A stretch of 64,000 bases of DNA from Pseudonocardia sp. (lineage in GTDB: Bacteria; Actinomycetota; Actinomycetes; Mycobacteriales; Pseudonocardiaceae): NCBI RefSeq assembly GCF_025465255.1, contig NZ_JAODNI010000220.1:1-64000 (forward strand), written 5' to 3'. The notes under the pieces were generated by a model, which was not told the origin of the DNA, searched no databases, and worked only from the letters and a program-made list of their open reading frames with translations. Shown here piece by piece: positions 39,621 through 48,297 of the stretch. Each line of letters starts with the position of its first letter. The stretch's first letter is position 1. A program made the position numbers and the translations under genes.

Positions 39621-41258
39621 TCAGTGGCGGGCGCGCTGCTTGATGCGCGCGGTGAGCTCCTGGACCTGCTCGAAGGTCTTGCGGCGGAGCGAGATCTCGT
39701 TGCGGATCTTCTTGTCCGCGTGCATGACGGTCGTATGGTCCCGGCCGCCGAAGGTCTGCCCGATCCGTGGCAGCGAGAGGTCCGTCAGCTCGCGGCACAG
39801 GTACATGGAGATCTGCCGCGCCTGGGCGAGCGCCTTCGTCTTGCCCGGCCCGCACAGCTCGTCGAGGGACACGTTGAAGAAGTCCGCCGTGACGGCCATG
39901 ATCGTCGGCGCCGTGATCTCCGACGCCGACGCGTCCGGGATGAGGTCGCGCAGCACGATCTCCGCGAGCTGGGTGTCGACCGGCTGCCGGTTCAGCGACG
40001 CGAACGCCGTCACCCGGATCAGCGCGCCCTCGAGCTCGCGGATGTTCCGCTCGATGCGCTCGGCGATGAACTCCAGGACGTCACCGGGAACGGCGAGCCG
40101 GTCCTGGGCCGCCTTCTTCCGGAGGATCGCGATGCGCGTCTCGAGCTCGGGCGGCTGGATGTCCGTGATGAGACCCCATTCGAAGCGGGTCCGCATCCGG
40201 TCCTCGAGGGTCTCCAGCCGCTTGGGTGGCCGGTCCGAGGAGACGACGATCTGCTTGTTCGCGTTGTGCAGTGTGTTGAAGGTGTGGAAGAACTCCTCCT
40301 GGGTTCCTTCCTTCCCCTCCAGGAACTGGATGTCGTCCACCAGCAGCACGTCGACGTCGCGGTAGCGGCGCTGGAAGGCCACCTTCCGGTCGTCGCGCAG
40401 GGAGTTGATGAAGTCGTTGGTGAACTCCTCGGTACTGACGTACCGCACGCGCATGCCCGGGAACAGCCGCTGGGCGTAGTGCCCGACGGCGTGCAGCAGG
40501 TGGGTCTTGCCCAGCCCGGACTCGCCCCAGATGAAGAGCGGGTTGTACGCCCGTGCCGGCGCCTCCGCGACGGCGACGGCCGCGGCGTGGCTGAACCGGT
40601 TCGAGGCGCCGATGACGAACGTGTCGAAGATGTACTTCTCGTTCAGCCGGGTCTGCGAGCGCGGGGCGACCGGATCTCCCGCGCGGGGGGCCGAGTAGGT
40701 CGGCCACGCCTCCGGGCGGGCGGCCCCCGACGCGGCGAGGGAGCCGTGCGGGCCCTCCCCGTCGTTCGCGCCGATCCCGACGAGAGGGGTGCCGCCGGGC
40801 GGCGTCGGGACGTCGAGGCCGAGCGGTTCGCTCCCCGTGCCCGGAAGGGCGTCGCCGCCGAGGGGCATCGGCTCCGACAGGCGGTCGTCGTCGCGTTCGG
40901 GACGGGCCGGTGCCCCGCTGTTGCGCGAGGGATGGACGCGTTCCGGCGGATCCGGGACCTCGGTGCCGCCGGACGCCGCGGAGGCGTCGACGACGACGGC
41001 GAGGTTGACCTGCACGCCGAGATGACGGCCGAGCGCGTCGCTGATCGGCCGGCGCAGGATGCGCTCGATCGCGTCCTTCGCGAACTCGCTCGGCGCGGCG
41101 AGCAGTGCGGTGCCGTCGAGCAGTCCGAGCGGACGGGTCAGCCGGAGGAACGCGCGCTGTTGCGCGGAGAGCCCGGGCGAGCCGTGTTCGGGTGAGCCGG
41201 AGAGGTCCGCGATGACCTGGTTCCAGACCTGTCCGAGATCACCAGGTTGGTCGGTCAC
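39621..41258 (-). CDS. dnaA: Chromosomal replication initiator DnaA
   Basis: A 545-residue protein from GTG 41258 (VTDQPGDLGQVWNQVIADL). Domain I residues 1-90; domain II is a Pro/Gly/Asp-rich linker to about 195; domain III is the AAA+ ATPase with 'LFIWGESGLGKTHLLHAVGHYA' (Walker A), 'VDVLLVDDIQFLEGK' (Walker B) and 'SSDRPPKRLETLEDRMRTRFEWGL'; domain IV binds DnaA boxes with 'LCRELTDLSLPRIGQTFGGRDHTTVMHADKKI'. It opens oriC, which lies just downstream. A DnaA-box-like site upstream suggests autoregulation. Confidence 0.98.
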   Translation of the reverse strand: MTDQPGDLGQVWNQVIADLSGSPEHGSPGLSAQQRAFLRLTRPLGLLDGTALLAAPSEFAKDAIERILRRPISDALGRHLGVQVNLAVVVDASAASGGTEVPDPPERVHPSRNSGAPARPERDDDRLSEPMPLGGDALPGTGSEPLGLDVPTPPGGTPLVGIGANDGEGPHGSLAASGAARPEAWPTYSAPRAGDPVAPRSQTRLNEKYIFDTFVIGASNRFSHAAAVAVAEAPARAYNPLFIWGESGLGKTHLLHAVGHYAQRLFPGMRVRYVSTEEFTNDFINSLRDDRKVAFQRRYRDVDVLLVDDIQFLEGKEGTQEEFFHTFNTLHNANKQIVVSSDRPPKRLETLEDRMRTRFEWGLITDIQPPELETRIAILRKKAAQDRLAVPGDVLEFIAERIERNIRELEGALIRVTAFASLNRQPVDTQLAEIVLRDLIPDASASEITAPTIMAVTADFFNVSLDELCGPGKTKALAQARQISMYLCRELTDLSLPRIGQTFGGRDHTTVMHADKKIRNEISLRRKTFEQVQELTARIKQRARH

Positions 41259-41823
41259 CGTCCGGCTCCTCCTCTCCCCGAGTCGTAACCGGTCCGCAAT
41301 GGGCGGTCACCGGGTCGTCATTGGGTCCGACCTGCGGCCGGACGGGTGCAGGTCCGGGCATCGGGTATCCCCAGACCTATCCACACATGTGCACAGACCC
41401 TACGCAGGGCTGCGGGGCGGACCCCGGGCGGGCCCGCCCGGCTCTCTCGGAGCGGACGTGTTCCGATCCCACCGGGACGGAACTGCGAGGCGGGCACGTT
41501 AACAACACCCTGGTCGCGGCCACAAGGCGCCCCCGCGTGTCGGGTTCTCCGGGTGACGGGGCCGTCGCCCTGCGCGATCGTGGCGGCGGTTCGAGGGCTC
41601 TCGCGACGCAGGTGGTGGGGCGGTTTGACCCTCTTCCGAGCGGCTGCGTACCCTGGGACGAACCGTGTCCGTGAGGATCGGTGCGCGCTGCTGTTCGTGC
41701 TACCGCGCTCTGATCGTTCCCGGACACCGCAGCACCACCAGACCAGTACGACCAGACCTCAGTGACGACAGCTACAGACGGCCCGGCTCCACGCCAGGAC
41801 GCCGTCGACCGGGAGAGCCGACC
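41259..41823. other. Divergent dnaA-rpmH regulatory region
   Basis: 565 bp between the divergent dnaA and rpmH genes. It holds a DnaA-box-like CTATCCACA at 41377-41385 on the dnaA side with a related GTATCCCCA at 41365-41373, and the rpmH promoter at 41625-41654. No gene is supported; small open frames lack ribosome sites. Confidence 0.7.
41625..41654 (+). promoter_or_regulatory. rpmH promoter
   Basis: TTGACC (41625-41630) and TACCCT (41649-41654) with 18-base spacing, a good fit to housekeeping sigma factor promoters in actinobacteria. It would give a leader of about 160 bases before the rpmH GTG at 41824. Confidence 0.75.
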
Positions 41824-41967
41824 GTGAGCAAGGGCAAGCGCACTTTCCAGCCGAACAACCGCCGCCGGGCCAAGACGCACGGTTTCCGGCTGCGCATGCG
41901 TACCCGCGCGGGGCGCGCCATCCTCGCTGGGCGCCGCCGTAAGGGCCGCGCCGAGCTCTCCGCCTGA
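41824..41967 (+). CDS. rpmH: 50S ribosomal protein L34
   Basis: A 47-residue, very basic protein (GTG start 41824; SKGKRTFQPNNRRRAKTHGF, ending RRKGRAELSA), which is a complete L34. First gene of the conserved rpmH-rnpA-yidD-yidC-khpB-rsmG cluster. The open frame extends upstream but has no likeness there. Confidence 0.98.
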   Translation: MSKGKRTFQPNNRRRAKTHGFRLRMRTRAGRAILAGRRRKGRAELSA

Positions 41968-41983
41968 TCATCGCGGCGTCGGA

Positions 41984-42364
41984 GTGCTTCCGGCCGACGC
42001 CCGGCTGACCCGTCGGGACGACTTCGCCTCGACGATCCGCCGTGGCCGTAGGGCCGGACGTTCCCGTCTCGTCGTACATCTTCAGGTGAGTAACACCCAG
42101 GACCCGGCCGCGCCGTCCTCTTCGGCGCGCGCCGGGTTCGTCGTGAGCAAGGCGGTCGGCAACGCCGTCGTGCGGCACCGGGTGACGCGTCGCCTCCGAC
42201 ACCTCGTCGCACCCCGGATCGCGGACCTGCCCGCCGGGGCGCTCCTCGTCGTCCGGGCCCTTCCGCCGGCGGCCGACGCCACGTCCGCCGAGCTGGCCGA
42301 GGACCTGGACTCCGGCCTGCGCGCCGCGCTCCGCAAACTCCGCGCGACGGCGAGCAGCCCGTGA
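41984..42364 (+). CDS. rnpA: Ribonuclease P protein component
   Basis: A 126-residue basic protein from GTG 41984. It has the RnpA opening 'LPADARLTRRDDFASTIRRGRR', the conserved RNR-type helix here as 'SKAVGNAVVRHRVTRRLRHLV', and 'LLVVRALPPAA'. It binds RNase P RNA for tRNA 5' maturation. It follows rpmH by 16 bp and overlaps yidD by 4 bases (GTGA). Confidence 0.95.
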   Translation: MLPADARLTRRDDFASTIRRGRRAGRSRLVVHLQVSNTQDPAAPSSSARAGFVVSKAVGNAVVRHRVTRRLRHLVAPRIADLPAGALLVVRALPPAADATSAELAEDLDSGLRAALRKLRATASSP

Positions 42365-42804
42365 TCGGCCCCGCCTCCGACGAGCCCGTCTCCGGGCACC
42401 CCACCTCCGAGGGTTCGGGACCGGACGACGTCACCACCGACACGAGCGCGGCGGACGGCCCCCGTCCCGGGCCGGTCGCCCGCGTCCTGATCGGCGCCGT
42501 GCGCTTCTACCAGCACTGGATCTCCCCGGCGCTGCCTCCGACCTGCCGGTTCTACCCGAGCTGCAGCGCCTACGCGGTCGAGGCCGTCCAGGTGCACGGA
42601 GCGCTGCGCGGGACCGGTCTGGCAGTTCTGCGACTGTTGCGCTGCGGACCGTGGCACCCTGGCGGTGTGGACCCCGTGCCGGAACGCCGGGCGCGGGCCG
42701 GCCCCGGACCTGCGGCGTCTGCCGACCCTGCGGCGGGGGCCGCGCGCGCCCACCACGAGCCCCACGACTGCGCCAGGAACTGCGAGGAGCAAGCGCCGTG
42801 CTGA
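42361..42804 (+). CDS. yidD: Membrane protein insertion efficiency factor YidD
   Basis: A 147-residue protein, start GTG 42361. The YidD core is residues about 38-105: 'LIGAVRFYQHWISPALPPTCRFYPSCSAYAVEAVQVHG' and 'LRCGPWHPGGVDPVP', with the usual three Cys. An N-terminal tail of about 35 residues and a C-terminal Ala/Pro/His-rich tail extend it beyond the usual 70-110 residues. The end overlaps yidC by 7 bases. Confidence 0.93.
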   Translation: MIGPASDEPVSGHPTSEGSGPDDVTTDTSAADGPRPGPVARVLIGAVRFYQHWISPALPPTCRFYPSCSAYAVEAVQVHGALRGTGLAVLRLLRCGPWHPGGVDPVPERRARAGPGPAASADPAAGAARAHHEPHDCARNCEEQAPC

Positions 42805-43865
42805 ACTTCATCTACTACCCCGTGTCCTTCATCATGTGGGTCTGGCACCAGGCGTTCGGCTACGTCCTCGGCGAGGACAAGGGCATCACCTGGGCGCTGT
42901 CGGTCGTGTTCCTCGTCTTCACGCTGCGGCTGATCCTCTACAAGCCCTTCGTCGGCCAGGTCCGCTCCATGCGCAAGATGCAGGAGATGGCCCCGGAGAT
43001 GCAGAAGCTCCGGAAGAAGTACGCCAACGACAAGCAGAAGCTCGCCGCGGAGATGCAGAAGCTGCAGTCCGAGAACGGCGCGAACCCGCTGGCCGGCTGC
43101 CTCCCCGTGCTCGTCCAGGTGCCGGTGTTCATCGGCCTGTTCCACGTGCTCCGCGAGTTCAGGCCGGGCAAGACGGAGAACTACTTCTTCGGCGCGGACG
43201 AGGTCAAGTCGTTCATCGACGCGGACCTGTTCGGCGCCAAGCTCGGCGCCTCGGTGGTCCCGCTGCAGGGTGCGCCCAGCCTCGAGAGCCTGGGCACGGA
43301 CGTCCCGAGCATGCTGATCGTGATGATCCCGCTGATGATCGCGGCGGGCATCTTCACCCACATCACCGCGCGGCACTCCGTCGCCCGCCAGGCGGAGGCC
43401 CAGGCCGCCGCCCCGCAGGCCGCGATCATGAACAAGCTAATGCTGTACGTGTTCCCGATCGGCGTCGTCGTCGGTGCCCCGTTCCTGCCGCTCGCCATCC
43501 TCTTCTACTGGGTCTCGAACAACCTGTGGACCCTCGGCCAGCAGTACCTCGTGTACCGGAAGATCGACGCCGAGGAGACGGAGAAGCGCGAGCAGGCCGT
43601 CGCCAACCGCAACGCCCTCGCCCCGAAGCCGGGCCAGAAGCCGCAGGTGCGGCCGCAGGGGGACGACGGGTCCGAGACCCCGGTGGACGCCGAGCCGTCG
43701 GCGAACGGCAACGGCTCGACCAACGGGAACGGGAGCTCCGCCCCGGCGAAGAAGCCCGGGGCCAAGCCCGTGAGCGCCAAGCGCCAGGGCGGCCAGGGCA
43801 ACCGCTCGGGTGGTGGCGGCTCGCGTCCGCAGGCCGCCCGGAACAAGGGACGCAAGCGACGCTGA
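42798..43865 (+). CDS. yidC: Membrane protein insertase YidC
   Basis: A 355-residue YidC/Oxa1 protein from GTG 42798 (VLNFIYYPVSFIMWVWHQAFG). Five transmembrane helices; 'RLILYKPFVGQVRSMRKMQEMAPEMQKLRKKYANDK' with the conserved Arg and cytoplasmic coiled coil, 'NPLAGCLPVLVQVPVFIGLF' and 'PLAILFYWVSNNLWTLGQQY'. The last 80 residues are a basic, Gly/Asn/Lys-rich tail suited to ribosome contact. It inserts membrane proteins alone or with Sec. Confidence 0.96.
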   Translation: MLNFIYYPVSFIMWVWHQAFGYVLGEDKGITWALSVVFLVFTLRLILYKPFVGQVRSMRKMQEMAPEMQKLRKKYANDKQKLAAEMQKLQSENGANPLAGCLPVLVQVPVFIGLFHVLREFRPGKTENYFFGADEVKSFIDADLFGAKLGASVVPLQGAPSLESLGTDVPSMLIVMIPLMIAAGIFTHITARHSVARQAEAQAAAPQAAIMNKLMLYVFPIGVVVGAPFLPLAILFYWVSNNLWTLGQQYLVYRKIDAEETEKREQAVANRNALAPKPGQKPQVRPQGDDGSETPVDAEPSANGNGSTNGNGSSAPAKKPGAKPVSAKRQGGQGNRSGGGGSRPQAARNKGRKRR

Positions 43866-43939
43866 CGCGCCGCGGCCACGTCGTCGAGCAGCCGTACCGG
43901 CGCCGAACGTCGCAGCCGCCGCGGCGCCCACGAACCTCC

Positions 43940-43963
43940 GGAGCCCGCCCGGGTGCGGGCTCC
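43940..43963 (+). promoter_or_regulatory. Hairpin between yidC and khpB
   Basis: GGAGCCCGC (43940-43948) pairs with GCGGGCTCC (43955-43963), 6-base loop, in the 159-bp gap between yidC and khpB. It may partly end the yidC message or mark a processing site. Confidence 0.4.
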
Positions 43964-44024
43964 TCGGTGGGCCGACGGGACAGGTCCCCGTCGGCCACCG
44001 GAACACCTCGAAGGGAGAACCACC

Positions 44025-44558
44025 GTGCCGAAGACGGCAGAGGAGGGCTCGGCGCCCCCCGCCACCCCCAAGGCGGACACGCCGACGTCGGGCGAGGACC
44101 AGCTGATCCGCGAGGGTGACATCGCGGGCGACTACCTCGAGCGGCTGCTGGACATCCTGGACTTCGACGGGGACATCGACCTCGACGTCGAGGCCGGCCG
44201 CGCGATCGTGAGCATCGACGGCGGCGAGGACCTGGAGAAGCTCGTCGGCGACCGGGGCAACGTCCTCGAGTCGCTACAGGAGCTCACCCGGCTCGCCGTG
44301 CAGCAGTCCTCGGGCAACCGGAGCCGGCTGATGCTGGACATCGCAGGCTGGCGTCAGCGCCGCCGGGACGAGCTGACCGAGATCGGCAAGCGGACGGCCG
44401 TCGACGTGCTGGAGACCGGCGAGCCGGTCCGGCTGCGCCCGATGACGCCGTTCGAGCGCAAGGTCGTGCACGACGCCGTCGCGGGGGTGAAGGGCGTCTT
44501 CAGCGAGAGCGAGGGCGAGGAGCCGCGCCGGCAGGTCGTCGTCTCCCGGACGAAGTGA
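44025..44558 (+). CDS. khpB: RNA-binding protein KhpB/Jag (KH-R3H)
   Basis: A 177-residue protein from GTG 44025 with AAGGGAG upstream. A KH domain ('GDYLERLLDILDFDGDIDLDVEAGRAIVSIDGGEDLEKLVGDRGNVLESLQELTRLAVQ') is followed by R3H ('LMLDIAGWRQRRRDELTEIGKRTAVDVLETGEPVRLRPMTPFERKVVHDAVAG'). The Jag N-terminal domain of Firmicutes is absent, as usual in actinobacteria. It binds RNA and affects cell shape genes. It overlaps rsmG by 4 bases. Confidence 0.93.
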   Translation: MPKTAEEGSAPPATPKADTPTSGEDQLIREGDIAGDYLERLLDILDFDGDIDLDVEAGRAIVSIDGGEDLEKLVGDRGNVLESLQELTRLAVQQSSGNRSRLMLDIAGWRQRRRDELTEIGKRTAVDVLETGEPVRLRPMTPFERKVVHDAVAGVKGVFSESEGEEPRRQVVVSRTK

Positions 44559-45352
44559 GCGGGACCGGGCGAGCCGAACCGGTCGTGGCGCCCTCCGGTC
44601 CTCAGGGACCGGGGGGCGCTTCCGTACCCGTACCCGGCTCCGCAGCCGGCTCCGAGGAGGTCGCGTTTCACGTGGAACATCCACCGCCGGCTGCCGCCGA
44701 GGTCTTCGGCCCCCGGCTCGACGCGGCCGCCCGCTACGTCGAGCACCTGGCGACGTCCGGGGTGGAGCGAGGCCTCATCGGCCCCCGCGAGACCCCCCGG
44801 TTGTGGGATCGGCACGTGCTGAACTGTGCTGTCGTCGCGGAACTGATGCCGGACAGCGCGAACGTGGTCGATATCGGCTCGGGAGCGGGCCTGCCCGGGA
44901 TACCGTTGGCGCTCGCCCGTCCCGATCTTCGGATCGTGCTCGTCGAACCGCTCGCCCGCCGGGTCGAGTGGCTCGACGAGGTCATCGCGGATCTGGGCCT
45001 GTCGCTCACCGTCGAGCGGGGCCGGGCGGAGGAGAATGCGATCAGGCGTCGATGGGAGGGGGCCGACGTGGTCACCGCTCGTGCTGTCGCACCGCTGCAC
45101 CGCCTCGCCGGCTGGGCCATCCCGCTGCTCCGCCAGGGCGGCACGATGCTCGCGGTGAAGGGCGCCTCCGCACCCGAGGAGATCGCCCGGGACGCCGACG
45201 CCGTCCGGAAACTGGGCGGTGGCGCTCCGCGGGTTCTGCACTGCGGGGTGGGCGTCGTCGATCCCCCGAGCACCGTGATCGCCGTCGACCGGGAGTCCCG
45301 GCCGAGCGGGCGGGCCGGACGCCGGGACCGGAAGAAGGGGCAGCGGCCGTGA
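44555..45352 (+). CDS. rsmG: 16S rRNA (guanine527-N7)-methyltransferase RsmG
   Basis: A 265-residue protein from GTG 44555. After an N-terminal extension of about 45 residues, the RsmG core begins 'EVFGPRLDAAARYVEHLATSGVERGLIGPRE'; then 'LWDRHVLNCAVVAELMP', SAM motif 'VVDIGSGAGLPGIPLALARPD' and 'VTARAVAPLHRLAGWAIPLL'. Loss of RsmG gives low-level streptomycin resistance in other bacteria. The extension encodes 'FHVEH', which is a translated parS site. A later start would remove the extension, so the start is not certain. Confidence 0.95.
   Translation: MSGTGRAEPVVAPSGPQGPGGASVPVPGSAAGSEEVAFHVEHPPPAAAEVFGPRLDAAARYVEHLATSGVERGLIGPRETPRLWDRHVLNCAVVAELMPDSANVVDIGSGAGLPGIPLALARPDLRIVLVEPLARRVEWLDEVIADLGLSLTVERGRAEENAIRRRWEGADVVTARAVAPLHRLAGWAIPLLRQGGTMLAVKGASAPEEIARDADAVRKLGGGAPRVLHCGVGVVDPPSTVIAVDRESRPSGRAGRRDRKKGQRP
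44664..44679. promoter_or_regulatory. parS: parS site inside rsmG
   Basis: CGTTTCACGTGGAACA matches the parS consensus TGTTTCACGTGAAACA at 14 of 16 positions. It lies within the N-terminal codons of rsmG. Confidence 0.8.
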
Positions 45353-45356
45353 CTGC

Positions 45357-45372
45357 TGTTCCACGTGAAACA
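45357..45372. promoter_or_regulatory. parS: parS site upstream of parA
   Basis: TGTTCCACGTGAAACA, 15 of 16 to consensus, between the rsmG stop and the parA start. An in-frame GTG at 45349 would put it inside parA. Confidence 0.9.
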
Positions 45373-45390
45373 TCGAAGGAAGGTCCCCGC

Positions 45391-46287
45391 GTGAGCATCG
45401 GCTGGACCCCCATCGCGGAGGAGGCGGAACGCGCGGCGCGCGTCCTGCATCCGGACCGGCACTCGATGCCGAAGCCCGCGCACAGGCGTGTCCTCACCGT
45501 CGCCAACCAGAAGGGTGGCGTCGGCAAGACGACCAGCACCGTCAACATCGCCGCGGCGCTCGCGCTGCACGGCATCCGGGTGCTCGTCATCGACCTGGAC
45601 CCGCAGGGCAACGCCAGCACCGCGCTCGGTGTGGAACATCGGGCGGGCACGCCGTCGATCTACGAGGCGTTGCTCGGCGAGATCAGCCTGAGCGAGGCCG
45701 CGGCGCAGAGCACGGCGTCGGAGAATCTTCTGTGCGTCCCGGCCACGATCGACCTGGCCGGGGCCGAGATCGAGCTCGTGAGCATGGTGGCCCGGGAGTC
45801 GCGGCTGAAGCAGGCCCTCTCCGACGCGGTGCTCGACGAGCTGGACGTGGACTACGTCCTCATCGACTGCCCGCCGTCACTCGGCCTGTTGACGGTCAAC
45901 GCGCTCGTCGCGGCCGCCGAGGTGCTGATCCCGATCCAGTGCGAGTACTACGCGCTGGAGGGGCTCGGCCAGCTGCTCAGCAACATCGACCTCGTACGGT
46001 CGCACCTCAACACCGCGCTGCACGTCTCCACGATCCTGCTCACCATGTACGACGGGCGGACGAAGCTCGCCGATCAGGTGACGTCGGAGGTCAGGCAGCA
46101 CTTCGGGGGCACGGTTCTGCGTACGGTGATCCCGCGCAGCGTCAAGGTCTCCGAGGCGCCGGGATACAGCCAGACCGTGCTCGCCTACGACCCCGGCTCG
46201 CGGGGCGCGATGAGCTACGTCGACGCCGCCCGGGAGATCGCCGCCTACGGCGCCGAGATGGGTATCCCAGAGACGAACGGGCGGTAG
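45391..46287 (+). CDS. parA: Chromosome partitioning ATPase ParA
   Basis: A 298-residue ParA/Soj protein. Start GTG 45391 with GAAGGAAGG at 45376-45384; GTG 45349 would add 14 residues read from the parS site. Deviant Walker A 'VANQKGGVGKTTSTVNIAAALA' near 32-52, 'VLVIDLDPQGNAST', Walker B 'VDYVLIDCPPSLGLLTVNAL', and 'IPRSVKVSEAPGYSQTVLAYDP'. It drives origin movement with ParB on parS. Confidence 0.97.
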   Translation: MSIGWTPIAEEAERAARVLHPDRHSMPKPAHRRVLTVANQKGGVGKTTSTVNIAAALALHGIRVLVIDLDPQGNASTALGVEHRAGTPSIYEALLGEISLSEAAAQSTASENLLCVPATIDLAGAEIELVSMVARESRLKQALSDAVLDELDVDYVLIDCPPSLGLLTVNALVAAAEVLIPIQCEYYALEGLGQLLSNIDLVRSHLNTALHVSTILLTMYDGRTKLADQVTSEVRQHFGGTVLRTVIPRSVKVSEAPGYSQTVLAYDPGSRGAMSYVDAAREIAAYGAEMGIPETNGR

Positions 46288-46289
46288 CG

Positions 46290-47270
46290 ATGATGGCCGA
46301 GCGCAAGGGTGGTCTGGGCCGCGGGTTGGCCGCGCTGATCCCGACGGGCCCCCCGCCCGGCTCCCCCGGTGAGACGCCGATCCCCCGCCCGTCGACGGAC
46401 GTGCCGGACCGGTGGAGCCGGCCCCTCGCCTCGGTGCCGGACAACCCGCCCGTCGACGGTGACGGGTACGGCGCCGTGTACCGCGAGATCCCCGTGGAGG
46501 CGATCCGGCCGAACGCCAAGCAGCCCCGCACCCAGTTCGACGACGAGCACCTCGCCGAGCTCGAGCACTCCATTCGCGAGTTCGGCCTGTTGCAGCCGGT
46601 CGTCGTGCGGGAGACGAGCCCCGGCAGCTTCGAGCTCGTCATGGGTGAGCGCCGCTGGCGGGCGTCCAGGCGCGCCGGGCTCGAGGTGCTGCCGGCGATC
46701 GTGCGGCAGACCGGCGACGACGCCATGCTGCGGGACGCGCTGCTGGAGAACATCCACCGCGTCCAGCTGAACCCGCTCGAGGAAGCCGCCGCCTACGAGC
46801 AGCTGCTCGGGGAGTTCGGGGTCACCCACACCGAGCTGGCGGACCGGATCGGCCGTAGCCGGCCGGTCGTCACGAACATGATCCGGTTGCTGAAGCTGCC
46901 GGTGCCGGTCCAGCGCCGGGTCGCGGCCGGCGTGCTGTCGGCCGGGCACGCCCGCGCGCTCCTCGGGCTCGACGAGGCGGAGAAGCAGGAGGAGCTCGCC
47001 GCCCGGATCGTCGCCGAGGGCATGTCGGTGCGGGCGACCGAGGAGGCCGTCGTGCTGGCACGCAGCGAGCGGGCTGCCCCGGCCCGCAAGGCCCGTCGCG
47101 CCCCGATCCACGCACCCGGGGCCGACCGGCTCGCGGAGAGCCTGTCGGACCGCTTCGACACCAGGGTCAAGGTCGAGCTCGGACAGCGCAAGGGCCGCAT
47201 CGTCGTCGAGTTCGGCTCGGTCGAGGACCTGGAGCGGATCGCTCAGCTGATGGGCCGCGCCGAGGACTGA
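46290..47270 (+). CDS. parB: Chromosome partitioning protein ParB
   Basis: A 326-residue protein. Start ATG 46290 or 46293 (MMAERKGGLGRGLAALIPTG, the ParA-binding N-terminus). CTPase domain with 'IRPNAKQPRTQFDDEHLAELEHSIREFGLLQPVVVRE' and 'GERRWRASRRAGL', 'ENIHRVQLNPLEEAAAY'; helix-turn-helix 'TELADRIGRSRPVVTNMIRLLKLP'; C-terminal dimer domain 'LSDRFDTRVKVELGQRKGRIVVEFGSVEDLERI'. It is a CTP-dependent clamp that loads at parS and spreads. The downstream hairpin holds a parS-like sequence. Confidence 0.97.
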   Translation: MMAERKGGLGRGLAALIPTGPPPGSPGETPIPRPSTDVPDRWSRPLASVPDNPPVDGDGYGAVYREIPVEAIRPNAKQPRTQFDDEHLAELEHSIREFGLLQPVVVRETSPGSFELVMGERRWRASRRAGLEVLPAIVRQTGDDAMLRDALLENIHRVQLNPLEEAAAYEQLLGEFGVTHTELADRIGRSRPVVTNMIRLLKLPVPVQRRVAAGVLSAGHARALLGLDEAEKQEELAARIVAEGMSVRATEEAVVLARSERAAPARKARRAPIHAPGADRLAESLSDRFDTRVKVELGQRKGRIVVEFGSVEDLERIAQLMGRAED

Positions 47271-47293
47271 GCGCTCCCCGCCGTACAGACGAA

Positions 47294-47327
47294 GAGGCCC
47301 GATGATGCACGTGGAACATCGGGCCTC
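47294..47327. terminator. parB/ddl terminator with parS-like loop
   Basis: A perfect 11-bp stem GAGGCCCGATG/CATCGGGCCTC (47294-47304 and 47317-47327) with a 12-base loop. The parS-like TGATGCACGTGGAACA (13 of 16) occupies 47303-47318, so its CACGTG core is in the loop. It lies between the converging parB and ddl genes. Confidence 0.75.
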
Positions 47328-47346
47328 ATGGCGTTCCGGCCGGGCA

Positions 47347-48297
47347 CTACCCGCGTTCGACGGCGCGCTCGACGAGGGCGGCGAACAGCTCGCCGAGGTC
47401 CATCCCGGCCGCCGCGACGGCGGTCGGGAGCAGCGACGTGTCGGTGAGTCCCGGGGACACGTTCACCTCCAGGATCTGCACCCGTCCGTCGGCGTCGACG
47501 ACGGCGTCCATGCGGGAGATGTCCCGGAGCCCGAGGAGCTGGTGCGCCTGGAGGGCGGTCTCCTTCAGGAGCTCGACGGTCTCCTCGGGCAGGCGGGCCG
47601 GGCAGTGGAAGGTCGCAGCACCCTGGGTGTAGCGAGCCGTGTAGTCGTACACGCCGCCCGGCACGTCGACCTCGACCGGAGGCAGGGCGCGCGGGCCGCC
47701 GGCGCCGTCGTCGACCACGGAGACGGCGACCTCCGTGCCGACGACGAACCGCTCCGCGAGGACTGTGTCCGCGTAGGCGAGACAGCTGACCATCGCGGCG
47801 GGCAGGTCCGCGGCGGCCCGGACCACCTGCGCGCCGAGGGCGGAGCCGCCCTGGTCCGGCTTCAGCATCAGGGGCAGGCCGAGACGCTCGACCATGGCGT
47901 CGAGCACGGCCTGTGCCCCGAGCTCCCGGAAGGTCGTGTGCGGGAGCGCGACCCAGTCCGGCGTGCTCAGGCCCGAGCGCGCGAGTTCGGCCTTGGCGGT
48001 CGGCTTGTCCCACGCTCGGCGGGAGGCCTGGGCCGAGGTGCCGACGAACGGGATGCCGAGAAGCTCCAGCACCGCCTGCACGGAGCCGTTCTCGCCCTCT
48101 CCCCCGTGCAGCGCGACCACGGCGGCGTCCGGCCGGTCCGTGCGCAGCCGTTCGATCAGGGACGCGTCGGCATCCCATTCACGGACGTCGATCCCGGCCT
48201 TGCGCAGCGCCCCGGCGAGCCTCCTGCCCGATCGCAGGGAAACCTCGCGCTCATGGGAGAGCCCACCCGCCAACACGGCCACGGTTCGATCGTTCAC
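47347..48297 (-). CDS. ddl: D-alanine--D-alanine ligase-type ATP-grasp protein
   Basis: A 316-residue protein from GTG 48297. Ddl features: 'VAVLAGGLSHEREVSLRSGRRLAGAL', 'ALHGGEGENGSVQAVLELLGIPFVG' (the family's HG-x-GE-G), ATP-grasp 'LPLMLKPDQGGSALGAQVV', 'LAERFVVGTEVAVSVV', and metal/substrate residues 'MDAVVDADGRVQILEVNVSPGLTDTSLLP'. It makes the D-Ala-D-Ala dipeptide for peptidoglycan. The mycobacterial ddl lies elsewhere, so this may be a second copy. Confidence 0.88.
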   Translation of the reverse strand: MNDRTVAVLAGGLSHEREVSLRSGRRLAGALRKAGIDVREWDADASLIERLRTDRPDAAVVALHGGEGENGSVQAVLELLGIPFVGTSAQASRRAWDKPTAKAELARSGLSTPDWVALPHTTFRELGAQAVLDAMVERLGLPLMLKPDQGGSALGAQVVRAAADLPAAMVSCLAYADTVLAERFVVGTEVAVSVVDDGAGGPRALPPVEVDVPGGVYDYTARYTQGAATFHCPARLPEETVELLKETALQAHQLLGLRDISRMDAVVDADGRVQILEVNVSPGLTDTSLLPTAVAAAGMDLGELFAALVERAVERG

